64,000 nt of DNA, from positions 169,927,272 to 169,991,271 of the forward strand of contig NC_090450.1 in assembly GCF_031143425.1 (NCBI RefSeq), read 5' to 3'. Below the pieces are notes generated by a model. The model did no database searches. It was not told where the DNA came from and worked only from the letters and a program-made list of their open reading frames with translations. The translations under genes were made by a program, and so were the position numbers. Position 1 is the first letter of the stretch; every line of letters begins with the position of its first letter. The DNA comes from Pleurodeles waltl (taxonomy: Eukaryota; Chordata; Amphibia; Caudata; Salamandridae). Below, piece after piece: positions 1-10,286 of this stretch.

Positions 1-1539
1 CAAGGGGGAAAGAAAGATTGAAAGAATAACAGAAAAAACTGACTAAGTGAGTTCACTGGAATGAAAAAGAACCTGCAAGAGTGAGATAAAGGGCAGAGAA
101 TATCTATTGGTGGAGTAAAAAGGCATGAGTGAAATCAAGACAACGCAGCCTTGCTATTCGGCACACCGAAATTCAGTAGTGCCAGCCGCGGGTTTCTGTA
201 CATAATTATGGACCCCTGCCCTTATTCTTTTACAAAATGAGCACTGGGCCGCAAAGTAGACCCTCATGCAGGTCTATACAATCACAATATTGGTTGTGGA
301 ATGATAGACGTACACAGTGCGTAGCAAAAAGGGAAAGAAAAGTAGACCAAGGCTGAACTAGGATAAAACTGACAAAGTCTGAAGCCTGTGATTTAAGGCG
401 GCAGACAGGAAGGCCGCCCTTAAGCCTGTTGTAAGCAAAAGGACTGTTTGACAGCAGCGCTGTCAACCCAGGCCTAGGAATGTAGAATCGTTTCACAGTT
501 CCTAAGAAAAACATCATTTATTAACATGCAATATGTATGACCTGCATACAAACATGCTCTTTTGAAGGAAGGCGGTCTCCCTTTGTGCAGTATAGTGTCT
601 GTCTCCTAAACGTTCTTACAGTTCTCTCTCCCTCTTGCAATGTCTCTGACCTCCGTGCACTTCAAGTGGCATTACAGCAGTACAGAAGCCACCCCCATTT
701 CTATCGCAAAATCATCTTACATAGTGTCCCCGATTGTCACCGTGTGTAGGGATGCAGTGTGCATTTCCTATGTAGGAGTCGGTGCTCTGACAGATAGTGC
801 TTTGCATACTGGCTATATTCAAGGACTGGGTTTGTTTATGCAAATTGTAACTAACTTCTACTGTTTGGCCACACGTCTCTGATAGGCGTTTCCTGGCTGT
901 CGTGTGCTCTGTGCGTTAAGTCGCTGAGTTCTTGCTCTTTTATTGAATATTTGCGCTGCATGTGTGGTTACAACGCTCTGTTATTGCCATAAAACACCTT
1001 GATTTTATGTGGCTCTTTTATACCAAGTTTCCGTTGTTTTCAAAAGTTCTAGGTAAAAGACATCACTATTGACTATCTCAAATAATACATCTAGATTTTC
1101 TCTGTTCACTTATACCCATGTCATTGAATATTGTAATATTTTAAATGATCGTATAAATGTTGTTTATTCTGTTGATGTAAAAATTAATTTGAAAGTCGGC
1201 ATGTTTTATGGGTTGTTTAGTTATAATAAAAATGCGAATTAACGATAACAGATATAAGGTATTACCCATTTACCGACCTGGGAAGAATGGAAGGCCTAGT
1301 TAATCTTACGGGGATGATTAAAACTGCTGATTTGAAGCTCTCAGCATATAGCGATACCAGCTTGAATTCAGGGATATTTTGTTTAAAGTATTTTCTAACT
1401 GACTTGGTTTGACTTACTAATATTTCTTTCACATAAAATCGATCCCCACTCCCTATCTGACAAGGCACCTGTTGTAGCATCGGCGGGGTTTGATATACAC
1501 TTGCGGGGGTTGAGCTGTTTTTCCGTGTCATTCTCCATC
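1..1539. other. Unrecognised flank
   Basis: No gene, RNA or repeat that I can name is visible in this stretch. The open frames here are short, lack domain character and have no convincing splice signals. Base composition is ordinary up to about 1.5 kb, where CpG density rises sharply into the island that follows. It may be upstream regulatory sequence of the candidate gene starting at 1873, but nothing in it shows that directly. Confidence 0.5.
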
Positions 1540-2045
1540 CGCCCGGGCCCTCTGGGGCTGGTAGCCGTGGTCACAGAGGGGGTGGGGGATGCCCTGCAAC
1601 AACGGGCGGGCCGTCTCCAGAGAAACCAGAGCACAACAAAGCACCTTGCGGGCCGCTGCTAGCCTGCGCAAAAACAGAGAAGGCGGACAGCGCCCTCCAG
1701 GGTCGGGGAGGTGCGGCGGCGGTGACAGCGGCCCCCCACAGCCCGCTCTTGCCCCAAGACTGGACGCAGCGCACCCTCAGCGGCCGCCGCGAGGTGTTTG
1801 AAAACAAACCCGCCGTTCCCATGGAGCGCGACTGAGACCGCGGCGCGTCGAGACCCTGCGGCCAGAGCGGAGATGGCCTCCGGAGACCGAGCGGCGCGCC
1901 CCCCAGGCGGTAGCACACTCCTCGCTGGAGTCCCGCCCGCCCCGGGGGATGGGTCCGCGGACTCGGGCAGCTCCCCGTGCACAGGTAGGGCACACGGTGT
2001 CACTGAGGCATGTTCCATGAACACCCGCGCGGGCTGGCTGACGGC
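1540..2045 (+). promoter_or_regulatory. CpG island, candidate host-gene promoter and 5' end
   Basis: A roughly 500-bp block is much richer in G+C and CpG than the AT-rich sequence on either side and has no repeat structure or transposon termini. It contains many CGCG, GCGGCG and CCGCC clusters. In vertebrates such islands usually mark promoters. It encloses an ATG in a strong Kozak context followed 112 nt later by a splice donor, the usual arrangement for a first exon. There is no clear TATA box, which fits a CpG-island promoter. The GC-rich transposons elsewhere in this window are palindromic; this block is not, which argues against a MITE. Confidence 0.6.
1873..1984 (+). CDS. Candidate first coding exon of an unrecognised host gene
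   Basis: The ATG at 1873 has purine at -3 and G at +4. The frame (beginning MASGDRAARPPGG) stays open for 37 codons plus 1 nt and ends at CACAG followed by GTAGGG, a usable 5' splice site at 1985. The peptide is low-complexity and rich in Gly, Ala, Pro and Ser, typical of a disordered N-terminus. It ends in phase 1, which matches the entry phase of the candidate exon at 39860. I do not recognise the protein. The main alternative is a chance open frame in a CpG island. The support is the combination of island, Kozak context, donor and downstream phase agreement. Confidence 0.5.
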
Positions 2046-3362
2046 CAGTTAGGCGCCTCGCCGTCATCTCACGTGGGACGCTCTGAGATGGTAATTTGTA
2101 TTGTGCTCGAATTTTCTCGTGACTAACGACTACACGTGAGTGATCCCAAGAGACGGAAGTATGGACCGAGTTCATTTATCACAGGCTAGGGGGATCAACG
2201 GAGACCGGATAGCACTACTTATGCCCCCAAACACACCTGTCAAATCAGTACTTCAAATGGACATGCACTATCAGGTACCGAGTACCTGTATCTCTAATAT
2301 ACAGGTGACAGTACCACTGCTATTCAGCAGCGGTGCAGCACTTTTATGGAAGAGTACTTACCCTAGCACCCCTCCACAAAACAGGTACTCGGGAGAACAG
2401 TATCAGTGTATTCAAGGTGACCGACCACCTGGTAAGAAGTCAAATTCTGAACAGTGACAGAAAAAAATCCTGACAAGGGGTCAAAATTCATACACCTACT
2501 CAGGACAAAGGGTCATTTCTACGGACACATTTGAGGACTTTCCACGATTATAAACTAGCTAATAAAAGTACCGGACAAAATAGGTTTATGTTCTTTAGCT
2601 TGTATCAAACATTGGACTATTGAGCAAACATTCACATATATCTGGACTGATTTAAGGATGAAAAAAACTAGTAAACATACACAAACCAAGCAGATTTTGA
2701 CAGCTGACTTGAGGTTTAGTTTTCACAAGTCTACCCTCTTACCATAAATGATAGTGCAGAAGCATCACCATGTTGCTGAACATAGACTTAGATTTCATAG
2801 GCAGAAGCAGGGGTGTAGGAGACAATACATTTCTGGTTGGGGCGACAGCCTGGGGGAGTTTTGTGTTGATCCTATACAAAGCGCCTGTTTACGAACTGCA
2901 GGCTCCTATAAATGTTCACATTCATATAGTTTGGACTTGAAATAAGGAGGCAGGAAGGCATGTTGTCACCGTTTGAAAATGTTTTATTATTTACATTCAC
3001 AAAATAAATACACCAAATGTGAAAAAACACCTTGATTAACCTTGCATCTTCATGCACCAAGCAAATAAAGGTAGGAGGGAAAAAAAGAAGCACAAACCCC
3101 TTGTGCCCCTTACCAGTCATGCCCCTCGCCTCAGGCAAACTGAAAATGAAACCGCACTGGAGATAACAAAAGCGATCAGGTACAATTGGAAACTGCTCTG
3201 AAACGGTAGTTCTAATAACAACCACAGTGCATCTGGATGATGTTGGGCAGCTCAGCTCCACATCAGTCAAAACTGGGAGCATTTACACTAAATAATTTCT
3301 TTGTTTTACACGCTATATAATACATGGGATTCTGTAATCTCTGTATAAACAGCAGTCACTAA
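2046..3362. other. Unrecognised sequence, candidate intron 1 start
   Basis: No convincing gene or repeat is visible. If the first exon is real, this is the start of an intron about 37.9 kb long. Short open frames on both strands lack splice signals or recognisable motifs. Confidence 0.4.
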
Positions 3363-3414
3363 TTTCTTTATAATCGGCTACTTGTGATGCACCAAGTCAC
3401 CGATTATAAAGAAA
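3363..3414. repeat. Near-perfect 52-bp palindrome
   Basis: TTTCTTTATAATCGG at 3363-3377 is the exact reverse complement of CCGATTATAAAGAAA at 3400-3414. Inside it ACTTGTG faces CACCAAGT, so the hairpin continues inward to a loop of a few bases. It could be a tiny foldback element or a precursor-like RNA hairpin. No flanking duplication is clear. Confidence 0.7.
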
Positions 3415-3739
3415 AGACGTCAGAACCCGACAATGATAATGTTATTACAGTTGTGTTCTGATGTCAAAATGCCTTCTGCCAGAGCCAGCAGCCAAGGTGA
3501 AAGGCAGGTTAGATCACAGAGCATAATTAATGTGCTGTTTAAAGAAACACATGGAATGTTGCTTTTCTTTCTTCTGCTCTATTGTAGTAGCTTACAATGA
3601 CAGAAGCTATGCATTAATGTTTTAAGTGGTGTGTGGGAAAGTTGATGGTGTGACCATGTATTATATGGGATAAAGTACCCCCATGGCATTCATGATGAGG
3701 ATATTGCATGGCACCTCGGAGTTCCATACCTTATAAACA

Positions 3740-3842
3740 GGCATTGGCAAAGCCAATAGATCTTGCCTATGCAAGAGTTGTTGGGTTTGCCAATGTGTTT
3801 TAGCCATGTGCACAGTAGTATGGCTACTGTTCAGCATGGCTA
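3740..3842. repeat. Pair of nested short inverted repeats
   Basis: CATTGGCAAA (3742-3751) is answered by TTTGCCAATG (3786-3795), and immediately afterwards TAGCCATG (3801-3808) by CATGGCTA (3835-3842). Two adjacent foldbacks of this kind suggest a degraded palindromic DNA element next to the satellite that starts at about 3.85 kb. I cannot assign a family. Confidence 0.45.
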
Positions 3843-3845
3843 AAA

Positions 3846-4164
3846 CTTAATGACTTAAAGGAGAATGATGTGCCATAGAGTGTCATCGATTGGTGTGATG
3901 TAGCGTGTCAGGGTGATTAGAGTGTTGTAGAGTGGAGTAGTGTCATAGAGTGGAGTAGAGTGGCAGAGTGTTGTAAAGTGGAGAGGCATAAAGAAGAGTG
4001 GAGTGGCATGAGAATAATGAGTGGAGTAAAGTAACATGGAGTGGCGTAGAGAGAGTTGAGTGTCTTTGAGCGTAGTACAGTGTCGTATAGTGGAGTCGCA
4101 TAAAGTGTTGTGGAGTGGCGTGGAGTGGCGCAGAGTAGAGTAGTGTGTCATATTATAGAGTGGA
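3846..4164. repeat. Degenerate GAGTG satellite, left part
   Basis: The sequence is built from imperfect repeats of about ten bases with the core AGAGTGGAGT or TAGAGTGGCA. It has strong strand asymmetry: almost no C on the plus strand outside GTC and GGC steps. The same satellite resumes at 10287 immediately after the LINE's 3' tail, so the two parts were one array before the LINE inserted. Confidence 0.85.
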
Positions 4165-4480
4165 GCGCACGCTGCTGCCGGGGACCACTGATTGAAGGGC
4201 AGGAGCCCTTTAAATTACATTCGCGCTTCCGCCGTCGCGGGAAGCGCACGCTGCTGCCGGGGACCACTGATTGAAGGGCAGGAGCCCTTTAAATTACATT
4301 CGCGCTCCCGCATTCGCGGGAAGCGCACGCTGCTGCCGGGGACCACTGGTTGAAGGGCAGGAGCCCTTTAAATTACATTCGCGCTCCCGCCGTCGCGGGA
4401 AGCGCACGCTGCTGCCGGGGACCACTGATTGAAGGGCAGGAGCCCTTTAAATTACATTCGCGCTCCCGCCGTCGCGGGAC
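4165..4480 (+). repeat. Four 79-bp tandem monomers in the LINE 5' UTR
   Basis: Four copies start at 4165, 4244, 4323 and 4402, exactly 79 bp apart, each opening with GCGCACGCTGCTGCC and ending in the CGTCGCGGGA region. They differ at only a few bases (for example ATTGAAGG versus GTTGAAGG in the third). By analogy with monomer-type 5' UTRs of mouse L1 these may be promoter units. After the last monomer follow a CG alternation and a long C run (4567-4586). Confidence 0.9.
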
Positions 4481-4664
4481 GCGCGCGCGCGCGGCGCCCG
4501 GGCAAAGCCCGGGCCAAGGGCGGGCCCGTCCTTCGCCCGTCATCAACCGGAAGAGGCCGGGCTGGGCCCCCCCCCCCCCCCCCCCCTCCTAACGTCTACT
4601 CCTTCCACCTGGGGTAATTCCATCTGGGAGCCGTGTCAGATACTGCGTGAGTTTGTTATCAAAT

Positions 4665-5994
4665 ATGGGGAAAAGAAAGACTAATGTTCAGAAGGGGGAA
4701 GCCGGGTCCAGCTCCCTTCAGTCCTCCATTACTAGTTATTTATCTTCCGTGATGGGGGCCATCGAATCAGAACTTGAACATGTAGAAGAAAGGATTGGGG
4801 CTGTTCAAAGTACTGTTCAACACCCCCCCCTTGGAACCTATCGTTCACATTTCCACCTTTCCAAGAACTGGTCCTTTATCACTGATTTCGCCTCTGAATA
4901 CCAGTCAGTTGGGCGTTGATATACTCCCCACTACCGACCGAATCAATTCTTCTCCCCGTTTAGCTACTTCTCCTCTTGAAAGCTCTTGCTCTCAGGCCGA
5001 TTCTCCTCCATTGAAGAAGAGGAGAGCCGGGAAAAAGCCCAAAAACACAAAAAAGGCCCTGGGCTCCAAAAAGAAACTACCTACCTTCCCGGCTCAAAGT
5101 GACCAACCCCCAATTTCCCTGGTCTCCTTCCCTGAATGCCCTCAGAGTAAGGATGCTCCTGAAGATTGTTTTAATTTTATTGACCAGACACTCAAATCCT
5201 TTTGTGCAACTCTAGAGGCAAAAATTACCACTCTGATCGCTAGGAAGCTTGATTGCTTTTGTAATGACATGACCAGGTTTTTATCTAGTTTTTTAAAACC
5301 AGGTCCTCTATGTACAGGAATACATCATAGCCCCGAATCAGCCCACCAATCCACTCCTCCCTCTACTTTGGTACCCCAAGGTGTAAGTAATTCTTCGCTT
5401 GAACCACAAGCCGTCTCTGGCCAAGGAACTCATGTTGACAACCCTGTATTAGGGTCGACAAGGGAAGTTTCTTCCTCTAGGACACATGACAAAGGTCCAA
5501 ATAAACTTACTAACCATGTAGACTTTTTACATTTACCACCTGCCTGCAATCCGTACGTTCTGGTTCTCTCAAATGTTCCTCCCCTGGAGTGTTCCAAACA
5601 AGAAGATACCCACTCCCTAATTAGAAAAGCTGGTCACTGGTTGAACTCTAATTTCAAACCTAATCGTTTTTATAATGATAAGATTCTCATGGCCCGAAGA
5701 GTGAAGAGGGTAGGATATTCCAAGGTATTGGAGGAGGGAGACTATGTCGTTTTAAATTTTGCTAATCCTCGTTCAGTAGACTTTTTTTTTACCAATTTGG
5801 GCCATTGTAATACGTCAACTAACAGGATTCAAATACATCCCCTGTGTCATTTTTACGACCCTGTGCTCCTACCAAACCGCACTGTCACTAATTCAAGTAT
5901 TTACAGACCAGACCCAGAAAGGCTTCAATTGCAGGTTACTGTACCCTCTAGCAACCGGTTCTCGACTCTTAGTCGTCTTGACGAGAACGATTGA
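4665..5994 (+). pseudogene. LINE ORF1, one frameshift
   Basis: This is the first open frame of the LINE, expected to encode a nucleic-acid-binding chaperone-like protein. The ATG at 4665 has A at -3 and G at +4. The N-terminal frame (about 52 codons) runs to a run of eight C at 4823-4830. Beyond it, coding potential continues in the next frame to the TGA at 5992, so one inserted C (seven to eight) is the simplest explanation. The product would be about 440 residues: a Ser/Pro-rich N-terminal half with a basic patch (KKRRAGKKPKNTKK), then a conserved-looking C-terminal half. I see no CCHC knuckles. The C-terminal part might be an RRM-like fold, but I cannot establish that by eye. Confidence 0.75.
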
Positions 5995-6000
5995 CTATCT

Positions 6001-9000
6001 GTGTTCCACCCCTGTTCTTCTAACAGGGAGAGACCGAAGGCTGGGAACGTCGACGTGGAATGTACCTGGGACACAGGAAACCCTGAATTGGATCTGAAAG
6101 TTCCTATAAATACTAAAGTTCTAATGTCATGCCCTGTGTCTAGACCATTAACTCTGCTTAGCTGGAATATAGCAGGGCTGCGATCCAAATCTGACAATTC
6201 GGACTGGAAGAGTTTTATTTCTTCCTACGATATAATCTGTCTACAGGAGACCTGGTCCAAAGATACGTTCCTCCTGAATGGTTTCACCTCTCTGTGTCAG
6301 CCAGCACTAACCTCCCAAATGGGGAGAGCTAGTGGCGGCCTTTTAGTTCTCGTCTCCGTACATCTTCCGCTTTTAAATGTGTCTTTAATTTGGTCTTCTC
6401 TTTATTTTATGGTTGTCTTGGTCTCTATTAGTGGCCTAAAGGATATCCTAATTTTAAATTTTTACAATAACATCCCTCGGGGCCTCCTTATGGATCATCT
6501 GGAAGAGGTATCGGACCTCATAGATTCTTCACATGTTTTGCAGAATAGTGATCTAATTACTATCTGGGTGGGCAATTTCAATACTCCTCTGTGCAGCAAA
6601 GAACACATGGATCTGTGTGCCTTTCCTGCCGAAGGCAGAGAGTCAGTAATTCATTTTAACCATGCATCTGAAGGAGATGCCTTAAACCTTTTTACTTCTA
6701 AATTTTATCTGGTTCATGTCACCGAGAAATTGGCCCCCGACCCCTGTAATACACCAACCTTTACAGGGAATTTGAGGGGGAGTACTATCGACTTCATACT
6801 TATTAGCTCCTCTGATTTATATGTAATTCAAGAATTTAAGATTACGCCTCATTGTGCAAGCGATCATAACCCCCTTAGCATTATATTGGACCTAAAAAAT
6901 TTCCAGGCACCCAAGAATAAAAGCCTGAGCACTGCTACCGTTTATAATCCAAATTGCGGCATATGTCTAAAATGGGACAAAATAGATCCAAAAATTTTTA
7001 ACCAGGAAATTGTAAGAAGTAGGTCTGACTCGATTCATATGTGTTTGTCCCAGCAGTTAGATTCTGACCGCATAGTGCGTGAATTTGAATCTTTAAGCAT
7101 TGATATCTCACGCGCCCTGGCGGCGGACAGGCCCACAAAGGGGCCGGTGGCCCACAGATGGTTCAATTCTGCGTGTTCATCCGCTCATAAAAAACTCAAA
7201 GTTGCACTTAAAGCAGTTCCTTTCTCCCGTCAATTAGTCAAAATAGCAAGAGCCGATTATAAGGCTGCCATTGACAAACGGAAATCAGAAATTAGGTCTA
7301 GGGCCTGGGGCGAACTTTTGGCTGCATCTGAGCAGAAGGATACTTCTAAATTCTGGAGAGTGATAAATCACTCTTACTTTTCTGATAACCACTCTTTGGC
7401 CAATGAATGTCTTATTGCTGAGGACGTCTGGCTAACTCATTTCAGGAAAGTCTTCTGTTCAGAAACTTATGAGAATTTGTATGTAAATTCCTCTGCACCT
7501 TTTATTTTAGACTCCAAAACTAAGGCCCCAAACATCATTTTTGACCTCTATGAGGTCAAAAATGCCATTGATAGATCAAGGCAGGGAAAAGCTCCTGGCC
7601 CCGATGGGGTTCCCGCTGATCTTTTCAAATCAGAAATTGATCTTTGGGGTCCGTTAGTTACCAATGTGTTGAATAGTGTGGTAAATAGTAACGTGCCCCC
7701 CTCATGGAAATCGGCTATTATTGTTCCTATCTTCAAAAAAGGAAATAGACAAGATCCTTCTTGTTACAGACCAATTTCTCTTATCGATTCGACGGCAAAG
7801 ATTTTAGGTAGCGTGATCCTGTCCCGTTTGGAAGATTGGGTGTCCGAGGCCCAGATTTTATCTCCTATTCAATTTGGTTTCAGACCTGGTGTAGGCACAG
7901 TTGAGCAAGTCTTAAACTTGCAGCTGATACTCAGCAAATACGTGACAGTCAAAAAAGAGTCGATTCACATGGCTTTCATTGATCTAACCAGTGCCTTCGA
8001 TATGGTTAATAGGTCAAAGTTATGGCAAATTTTGAAAGCCTTAGGCTGCGATCCGCCACTATTGGAACTTATTAAACGCCTACACACAGACCTAACGATT
8101 TCTGTCCAGGCCGGCTCACACGGGCAGAGAACCTCCCCCATCCCGTCAACTAGGGGTGTAAGGCAGGGATGTACCTTAGCCCCTTTTCTTTTTCTGATTT
8201 ACATTAATGGGCTCTATGATTCACTGTTAAAACATGCAAAGGATATACCGAAGATGGGCCAGAGACAACTTCCAGTTTTATTATATGCAGACGATGCAGT
8301 TTTAATTGCTCGTACTGCAAACGGTTTACAGGGACTATTGGATGTATTTTATGATTTTATGTTGAACCTTGATCTGAAAGTAAATTACCCCAAGACTTTT
8401 GTTATGACTTGTGGCCCACGCAATACAAAGTCTAAACAATTTACTATGGGAAGGCACACCCTTACTAAGGTCAAAGAATTTTGTTATCTAGGCATGTACA
8501 TGAGTTCCTCTTTGTCCTGGAAGACACACATTAATTTTAAGCTCCAACAGTTGATAAGGAACAACAAAGCAATTTTTCGCTTTTCAAATAAATTAGGTCA
8601 CAGACCCCCTGCGCAGTTGAAAACTCTTTACAATTCCAAATGCACTGCATCAGTCCTTTACGGGGCAGGCGTCTGGGGCTATAATAAAATACCGTCTCTT
8701 CAGAGCGTTGAAAATAAATTCCTGCGCAGATTATTGTTGGTTCCAAAATGCACCGCAAATATCATTTGCCATGAAGAACTTGGTCAGTGCTTTTTGGAGG
8801 ACAGGGTCTTTATGGCCCCACTATTGCTCTGGATCAGATGTTGGTCAAACCCTACGGCATGTTTGGTCCAAGACTGCATCTCTGATTGTCTACATTTGGA
8901 AAATTCAAATAGGATTCCTTGGCTTATGTTTTTGCAAAACTCCTTTGAGAACCTAGGGCTTAGATACATGTTTGATGACCCTCATTTGTTAACTATAAAC

Positions 9001-10039
9001 TCTTGGTCTGTCTTGAAGTCTACTTACTCCAAGCATATATCAGAGCTGAGATTTCATAGTTTCCTATAATTGAAATCTTTTGATTCCTACTCTCGGATCG
9101 TGACTGTTCCATGCCTCGAACCCTATTTGACTTGGTTTTCGAGTTTTAGAACAATTTCCTTTTTAACACTTTTTAGACTTAGAGGGTCATTCTGACCCTG
9201 GCGGTAATTACCGCCAGGGCGGAGGTTGGCGGTAGCACCGCCAACAGGCTGGCGGTGCTCCGCCGGGCATTCTGACTGCGGCGGTACAGCCGCGGGCAGA
9301 AGCGGAAAGCCAGCGGTGTACCGCCAACTTTCCGCTGCCCATGGGAATCCGCCATGGCGGCGCAGCTTGCTGCGCCGCCATGGGGATTCTGACACCCCAT
9401 ACCGCCATCCTGTTCCTGGCGGGTCGCCCGCCAGGAACAGGATGGCGGTATGGGGTGTCGAGGGGCCCCCGTAAGAGGGCCCCACAAAGATTTTCACTGT
9501 CTGCTTTGCAGACAGTGAAAATCGCGACGGGTGCCACTGCACCCGTCGCACCCCTTCAACTCCACCGGCTCAATTCTGAGCCGGCTTCCTTGTTGACGGG
9601 GCTTTCCCGCTGGGCCGGCCGGCAGTCTTCTGGCGGTCGCCCGCCGGCCCCGCGGGAAAGCCAGAATGACCGCCGCGGTCTTTCGGCGGGAACCGCTTGG
9701 CGGGCGGCGACCGCCGACCGCCGCAGTCAGAATCACCCCCTTAATCTAATTCATTTTAAGGTAGCTTTCCCCGAACCATGTTTCTGGAAAAAGGATTTAC
9801 CATTTTGCCCCTGTGACTCCAAATCAACTCAGAGCACTTTGCACTTTTTTCTTTTTTGCCCTTTATACGCTACTCCTAGAGGGGCTTATATTTTACCTAC
9901 GCTACGTCTTCTTAGACCCATTCATTTTAAGGAAGCCCTACTATATCTTCAGAGATTGCCTGATATTCAAATTTGTCATCATGTATTAGACTTTGTCACA
10001 GCTTCCTTAAGTATTAGGAAAAGGCCTACTCCTTTTTAA
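6001..10039 (+). pseudogene. LINE ORF2: endonuclease and reverse transcriptase, interrupted
   Basis: ORF2 follows the ORF1 stop in the same frame, with only TGA-CTA-TCT between them; its first ATG is at 6124. The endonuclease domain occupies about residues 50-295 (SWNIAG at 54-59, LQETW at 81-85, SDH at 287-289). The usual catalytic GDFN motif reads GNFN (residues 191-194). Reverse transcriptase is at about 530-800: APGPDGVP, FGFRPG, AFIDLTSAFD, RGVRQGCTLAPFLF and LLYADD (761-765). A TAA at 9067 interrupts the frame, which then stays open to a Harbinger-like insertion at 9182. After it the same frame resumes and gives a C-terminal Cys/His motif (CPCDS, then H and FCPLY) and ends at 10039. Confidence 0.88.
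9182..9740. mobile_element. 559-bp Harbinger-like palindromic MITE
   Basis: The terminal inverted repeats are GAGGGTCATTCTGAC and the complement of GTCAGAATCACCCCC, flanked by TTA on both sides (9179-9181 and 9741-9743), the 3-bp TWA-type target-site duplication of PIF/Harbinger elements. The interior is almost wholly GGCGGT/ACCGCC repeats and perfect hairpins, such as GATTTTCACTGTCTGC facing GCAGACAGTGAAAATC around 9491-9524. It encodes nothing. It interrupts LINE ORF2 at a CTTAAT hexamer without net loss of flanking sequence. Confidence 0.8.
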
Positions 10040-10286
10040 AATTTTATGCATGTATAGTATATCATTTTAAAGCTAATATTTGTACTTTTCTGACTTTGTG
10101 ATTTTTAATTATGTCTTGTATATTTATCTATGTATGTCAAGGGGTTTTAGATTGGATGCTCATGTGGTGTTTTCAGCAATGGTATTAAGTTGTATTTTTT
10201 TTACTATTTATAGATCGGTAAATGTGTCTTGGTTTGTACTTTTATGGCAACTGCCGAATAAAGTTATTCGACTGACTGACTGACTG

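Larger units (their letters stand above)
4165..10286 (+). mobile_element. Nearly full-length APE-type LINE (non-LTR retrotransposon)
   Basis: The element reads in order: four 79-bp monomers and a CG-rich 5' UTR, ORF1, ORF2 with apurinic-type endonuclease and reverse transcriptase, a 3' UTR, an AATAAA signal at 10257-10262 and a tail of ACTG repeats (10271-10286) instead of poly(A). It sits inside a GAGTG satellite. AGTGGAG occurs at both junctions, but because the satellite is full of that word it cannot be counted as a target-site duplication. ORF1 has a frameshift. ORF2 has a stop codon and an inserted MITE, so the copy cannot now move itself. The clade is undetermined: the tetranucleotide tail, lack of RNase H and C-terminal Cys/His motif suggest the CR1, Jockey or ingi/Vingi region of the tree rather than L1. 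Confidence 0.9.

Noticed and set aside
1571..1993. Minus-strand 140-codon frame in the CpG island
   Set aside because: High GC removes stops. No donor or polyadenylation support on that strand, while the plus strand has Kozak, donor and phase agreement.
9123..9736. Several overlapping 70-230 codon frames on both strands
   Set aside because: They lie in the GC-rich palindromic MITE; high GC removes stops. Only the tail downstream of 9741 is real LINE coding sequence.
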